The translations under genes and the position numbers were made by a program. From positions 1-29,325 of the forward strand of contig RXOD01004086.1 in assembly GCA_005223375.1 (NCBI GenBank): 29,325 nucleotides of DNA. Reading direction: 5' to 3'. The notes beneath the pieces were generated by a model that did no database searches, was not told where the DNA came from, and saw only the letters and a program-made list of their open reading frames with translations. Positions 12,401 to 18,400 of the stretch are shown here, piece by piece. Position 1 is the first letter of the stretch, and the number at the start of each line of letters is the position of its first letter. This DNA is from Amoebophrya sp. AT5.2. Its lineage: Eukaryota; Sar; Dinophyceae; Syndiniales; Amoebophryaceae.

Positions 12401-15400
12401 GTCCGTCGTGCTTCTATTGCTCTCGGCTTCCAGTGGAAAAAGTGGGCGCGAAGGAACAGAACGGCACGAAGGCACTCACCCCGATGCCGATGCTTTCTGC
12501 TGCTAGAAGCAAGAGGGCGAGGAAGTCACTTCGCAGACTAAAATCCTCGCCAGTTAAGACGTCAGAGGAGATAAGTGGGCCAGCTGCTTCGGGTTCGCGC
12601 TGCCCCAATCCTTTCGCCCGCAAATCGCAAGGAAAAAAAGGCGGGGCCCGGCTGCCTCAGCTCTACCAAGCTGGACGCGGCGAAACCAGCCGCGCAAAAA
12701 AAAGCAGCGAGGACCCCAGCGGCAAGCCACAGCAGCACGCAGTGGCAATGCACCAGGCGCAAGACTTGGGAAAAAAATCGCCAGCGGATACGACCGCACT
12801 CCGGAACGGACACGGGCGACGCAACCACCTCGCAGATGGCTTTCCCAGCACTTCCGCGAAGAACATACTGCCAAGCATAGACGAATACCTGTAGCACTCG
12901 GAACTCTTCCGTGTCCCCGACCACGATCACGCCCTTTGCGCCCGCCAGTTTCGCCGCTACTGCCGCCGCATAGAGGTCGCTCTTCCCGCTCATCTTCGGC
13001 GCGTCTAGTCTCGCGGCCCAGCCGTCCCTCTTCGCCGCAAAGGGGATGCTCCCAAACTGCCGGGTCGTGTAGTCGTAGTCTCCCACCACGTGCAGGTAGT
13101 CCCCCGACTTCGGCGTCTGGAACGCGTTCGCCAGGTCGTGGATCTCATTCCACCCCGCCTGCATTCCTTCCACGGTCATCTGCTTTTTCTTCCACGGGTC
13201 CCAGAACTCCAACGCGCAGTCCCCCTTCGTGAGTTTCTCCTTCTCCCGCCGCGCCCGCGAAGCGATCTTCGCGAGCTGCTTCACCGGGACCAACTCGATC
13301 ACGAACTCGATCCTCGGGTCCGTGCACATTCCGATCGGAAAGATCCCGTTGTCGATCTCCCCCGTGGAGACGTCCACGTTGGAAATGGGCCGCACGGTCT
13401 CTGCGGCTTCTTGTCCTTCGGCGCTGGGTCCTCGTGGTGCGTCGTTTTCAACAACGCTTTTCACCCCTTCCTGCGGAACAGAGCTTTTGCCGCGTTTCGT
13501 TTCCTCCTTCCGCACCTCCGCGACGAAGTGCTCCGCCAGGGCCAGCGGCCGCAAGCAGATGTGCAGGCCGTCGTGGATCACTCCCTTCTTCCCGCCCCGA
13601 GACACCAGCCCCATCTTCTCGATGACGAAGTGGGTCGTGGGGTCGTCCATCGTGTCCGCGTCGCACCGCATCGGGAGGAATGGGTTGATGGTGTAGGTCT
13701 GCAAGTTGCCGACCTCGGTCGGACGAAACTCGGCCAGCTCGATCGACATCGGCTGTTCCTGCGGCTCCTCCTGGAGCGACCTTTTGGAAGCGGCTGTACA
13801 CCGGGCTTTCGCGGAAGATCGGCGCGATGCTGTCGACGACAGCGCCGTGACGCGGCCGGATTTGCGATTGTCGTTCTCTAGTTGTGCCGTTTCTGCAGCT
13901 GGTGCGCCATCTAGTTGTAACTCGGCATCTCCTTCCGCTGGATCGGCGTCGCCAACGCCACCTTCACCGCTAGTCGTGCTGTTTCTCGTGTTCCTGTTTA
14001 TTCCGTCAGTAGGCAGACCCTCCTTGTTCTCCTCGTCGCCATCTTCCGAGTCGTGGTCACGACTCTTTTCTAGCTCTCCTCCTCCCACTCCCGCCAGAAA
14101 CGCGGCCTCATCTCCTTCTTCGCCGATCGCCGGCAGGATCTCCGACCTCTGATGCACGCGACTGGCTTGCAGACTCCGCCTCGCGGACGCGCGGAACGTC
14201 ACCAGATTTGACGACCCGTCCTCCCGCCTCGGCTGCGCGACCCGATCTGCGTTCACGCCGCGGTTGAGTTGCAGGTATTTTTCGTTCATGCCGAGCAGTG
14301 CGATTTTGTCCCCGATTTTCAGGGGGGCGTTCCGGAACTCACAGGGGTCGGCGTCGAGGGGCAGCGCCTCTATGTCGTCGTCGATCACGCGGTCGATGAG
14401 CCAGTAGCCCCAGCACGCAGCCTCCTCGAGCTCTTTCAGGGAGAGCTGCGGCTTCGGTGCCGGCTCCGCTGAATGAGCCTGTAGCGCGGCCAGTTGCAGC
14501 AGGAGGTCTGCGGGTTTGCTGTTGGGGCCCTGCTCCTGGAAGTGCACCGACTTCAGGATCGATTTGCGGGGCATCGCGGTCTTGCTCCCACGGTCTGCGG
14601 CGAAAGACGTCGCCGCTCCAGAAGTAGTGCCACTTTGGTCGTGCGCCCCAGAAGTAGAACTCGCACCGTTCTGGGAATTTTTAAGCTTGAAAATGTTTCC
14701 GCCCCGCTTGCCGCTCCTGCTGCGCGACCGCGACGTCGAGGATCCACCGCGCGAAGAAGATGATCCCACGACGATGCTCCCACCCCGCAAAACAACTTTG
14801 TTCCGGTGTCGCTCTTTGTGCTTCGCGCTCACGAAGCTGGCCCCCTCTGCCACTTGCTGACAACAGTACGCCTCCGGCTCGTTCTTCTGCAGCCGCAAAT
14901 AACCGCCAGTCGCCACCGCACGCAGCATCAGCGGCATGCCGGGCGTGAGCAAAGGCCCCCCGTTTAGAGGTTCGAAAAACTCAACGCAGGGTCTAAGGCA
15001 GGCTTCGTCAGAGGCCCTCTCAATTCTGTGTCCGTCGATACCCTTTCGAAGGGGTACGACGGCGAACACTAGCAGGCAACACCTGCGATACTACAGAAAG
15101 AGAACCGGAAAACAGGGCGACGGGATGACACTTCCAGAGAGCGAAGCGCCTTCAAATATGACGGGTCGCAGCCTCTGACAAATCTCAAGGCTGGCTCCGT
15201 CACAAACCCGTCTAGGTCTAGACAACCCCACTCAAGGGGTACTTGACTAATCCCAGCCACTCCCTCCCCTTTCTCCTGGGGATCCTAAACATTGTCGTGC
15301 GAAGAACTCAAATAACCGCCAGTCGCCACCGCGCGCAGCATCATAGGGCTAGCCTTGAGTTTTTTGAAGGCTTAAACCGTAGTCGATCGCGAACAGGCTC

Positions 15401-18400
15401 TCCATCGCGAGGGTGGGTGCCTGAATGATCTGCTCGAAGCTGGCGGACTGCTTTACGCAATTGCCCTCCTGTCGGTCCACACCGATCACGTTTACGTCGG
15501 CAGTGGGATCATCTTCTCGGGCGTCCCCCATCATCTCGAGTAGCTGGGATCCGGGATGATCCCCTATCTCGGGTAGTTGCGACGACACGACTATCGAGGA
15601 CTGCGAAGACGACTGCGCCGCCCCACTCAACATGTTGCTGGCAGACGAGGCGCGGAAGCCGACGTGCCTCCGACCTTTATTCGGCCAGACAGCAGCACTG
15701 TGGACGATGCCGAGTCGCAGCGAGTCACCCATCCGCACGAGGCAGCTGCGGTTCGCTTCGGTCTCTGGGAGAAAGACGAAGGTCGTGATCAGTAAAGGCT
15801 GGCCGTCTTCGAGGTCGTCAGAGGAGAAAGCTCCTTGTGCTCCGCCGAGGCTCAACGCGGAGACAATCGTCTTGCGGAGCTGGTCGATCCCGGAGACAGC
15901 CACAGTCGTCGTGCGCGCGTTCTGCAAAGTGTTGCGCGTCGTCTTGTCCGACAGCGTGGGGCTCGGCAGCGACGGATGATCGGAGCTCGGCTGGCGGTCG
16001 GTGAGTGGGGAAGTTTGTGCCGTTGATGATAATGATCCTGCTCTACTGGTACTTCCACCCCCACCTTGGCTTTGCATCTTTCGATAGTCCGCCTCGCCGA
16101 CCGCAACAAATTTTTGCTCCTTCCTGTCGTACGCCAGCACGAAATGCGTCTCGTCGCCGAACAAGGCCGATCCCCGCCCCGACGACTTCCGGTTGGACGG
16201 CGCGACGCCCAGTTTCGCGTCCCTCTCGAAAGCGGAGCTGGAAGCGCTGCCGATTTCCGCCCGAAGCTCGATGACGTCGCCGTAGCTAAAGCAGTACTCG
16301 GGGTCGATCTGGATCCTCGTGCTGCGCGAGGAGCGACTGGTCGTGGGGCCTTCTTGATGCCCCTTGATCGGCGCCCGGATCACGGTCCAGGTAACGTCCA
16401 GGCCCTCGAGGGGCTTTCCCGTTCCCGACAGCTCGAACTGTTGTTTCTGTTCCAGAATTTCCAGCCCGTCATCCTTTTGCACGACAGTCTGCCCCTTCCC
16501 GTCTCCATCGGATGAGGAACCCCCGCTCGTCGATGACCCCGCGGCGCCCTTGCTCGAGGACGACGTCGAGGAGAAGCTGCTTCCGTTCTCGTTCTCTCCC
16601 GCACTGGTATCCCCGAAGTTTCGGGCGTCCCCAGCGGCCGCGGCTTCCTCAAGCAGCGTTTTGCTGAGTGCCTTGGTCGCGGAGGACGCTTGCGAATTGG
16701 TGTCGTCTGAAGATCCTGTCGAAGAGCTGCTGTGGAAGGACCCCAGCGGCGGAACCGCGCCCCCCATACCCGCAGCGAGACTCGAAAGGTCGAAGCCGCC
16801 AGCTTCAGTCGGAGGTGGCTCCTTCCTCTCCGTGAATTTCAGGTACCCCCCGTTCAGCCGCGCGCGAAACGTCACCATCTCGCCTTCGTGAACCAGGGGC
16901 CGGAGGTTTTCCAGATCCGACAGCTCCACCTCCTGGTGCTCCAAAATCTTTTTAACCGTCGGCCTCAAAGTGTCCTCCTGCTTTTCCACCAGCTGTTTCG
17001 TCACCTTGATGCACTTCTTGCCAGAGTTCGCCCCGAGCAGGTATTTCGTCTTCCACTGCACGATCTTGGCCAAAATTTCGTTGCCGACCAAAAACAGAAT
17101 CAGCGGCAGCACCAGCAGTAGAAAAAACAAGTAGCGCCAGTCCTTCTGCTCGTTGGGAAAAGACACCGAGTTCTGGTTGTTCTTCACCAGATCCGCGAGG
17201 CGGCGCACACCGGCATCCATCTCCTCCTCGTTTTTCGCAATCACAAACTTCGCGCACCTCTTCTGCTGACTGCTCGTGTCCATTTCGTCGCTGCCCTCCC
17301 CGAGTAGACGATGTGAAGGATTAGGTCCTAACGCATCAGCGTCCTCGTCGCCGCCTCGCTCGTACAAGCGATACTGGTCGTTGCCAGTGTCCACCGACAC
17401 GCAGTCCGTCGCTCGCTCGAAAAAGGTCCGCGTCGACGGTCTGGAAAGTAGGGTGGATTCCAGATTCTCCTGCTTGCTGAAGAAGAGGAAAACGAGCGAC
17501 GCGTCGAGCTCTGCCATGGTCTTCGAGCCCCGAGAGGTATCGGACTCAGCGTCTCCAAAAGCGGAAGCGGTCATAGATGTTGACATCAGGGACGATGAAG
17601 ATAAAGAGGCGGGCGACGCGGCGGGTGAACGATTCGCGTTGCCGGTCGTGCTCCGCGCGCGGAGGGAGCCAAGCTCACGTCGGGGTGCCATGAACCCAGA
17701 CTTTCCAAATCGCGCTTTCGCGTGAAACACTGCGTCCAGGGAGCGCAGATTTTCCAGCCCGCCTGCCTTTTCCACAACTGCGGCGGACGGTGTGATCCTG
17801 TCGTCGAGCGTGCTGCGAGCATTGTCATTGCGAAGAACCTGCTTCAGGGACCTTCTTCGAAGTAGGCGGTCGTCTTCCTCGTCCTCGTCGTCGTCGTATG
17901 GTCCTCCACTCCTGCCCCCACTGCTCAACACCGCGGAATTCACACTGCCCATGCTTCCCTTCAGCCATTCCTCCGAGGCCTGTTCCTGACTATTCGCGCC
18001 GATCATGGTTCCACACGTTTCCAGCATCACGTGACCTTTCTCGAATGGGTTGCCCCCAAACGTGCTCTGGTCGTCCCCACCCAACATCGATATCAGGTCC
18101 TGTTCGCCTGGATTCAGCTTTGCCAGCGACGCCGACGGACCTGTCCTGCTCGATGTCGCACTGCTTCCCATCATGCTCCCGCTGCTACTGCTTAATAAGG
18201 ACGACGACGACATACTACCCGGCGCTCGAATGGGTCCTGGAAGTCCGGGCAAGGTAGCACCTCCTCCTGCCCCCAGCGCCCCCGAGTTTCCCTGGTAATT
18301 GATGGTGTCCAGCAGTGCGCGGAAAGCTTTTCCGCTTCCCACCTCGCACTTCGCAGAGGGGTCTCCGAGCAACACGCAAAACCGTCGCGACTTTTCCCTC

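Larger units (their letters stand above)
5043..12888 (-). other. Intron 4 of giant gene, 7.8 kb, GC-rich, with internal repeats
   Basis: The donor CAG|gtattc and acceptor ccttacag|GTC join RVLQ to VKSLADPRPCLPMVYVN in phase 0, and the join completes a PA-like domain. A TACAGGT direct repeat (7 bp) spans the two junctions (12887-12893 and 5041-5047). Most other introns here are 150-600 nt, so this one is over ten times longer. Its base composition is like that of exons and unlike the AT-rich DNA between genes. It holds a diverged repeat pair, foldbacks, several NotI-type GCGGCCGC octamers and many long open frames on both strands. Stops are rare in GC-rich DNA, so such frames are weak evidence. 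A large insertion, a nested element or a nested gene are all possible. An undetected gene boundary here is the main alternative. Confidence 0.55.
15003..15377 (-). other. Intron 3 of giant gene, contains decayed copies of exon 4
   Basis: This 375-nt intron runs from TACG|gtttaag to gacgaag|CCTGCC. The join reads FAIDYACLRPCVEFFEP and keeps phase. The intron carries a 35-nt copy of exon 4 with one mismatch, and an older-looking copy of its own acceptor region. Imperfect 17-nt inverted arms lie at 15352-15368 and 14971-14987, the second inside exon 4. Confidence 0.6.

Noticed and set aside
5043..12888. Bacterial contamination or misassembly as the source of the GC-rich interval
   Set aside because: No bacterial gene or ribosome-binding pattern is visible and the flanking exons join in phase across it. 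Misassembly cannot be excluded without reads, but nothing in the sequence requires it.
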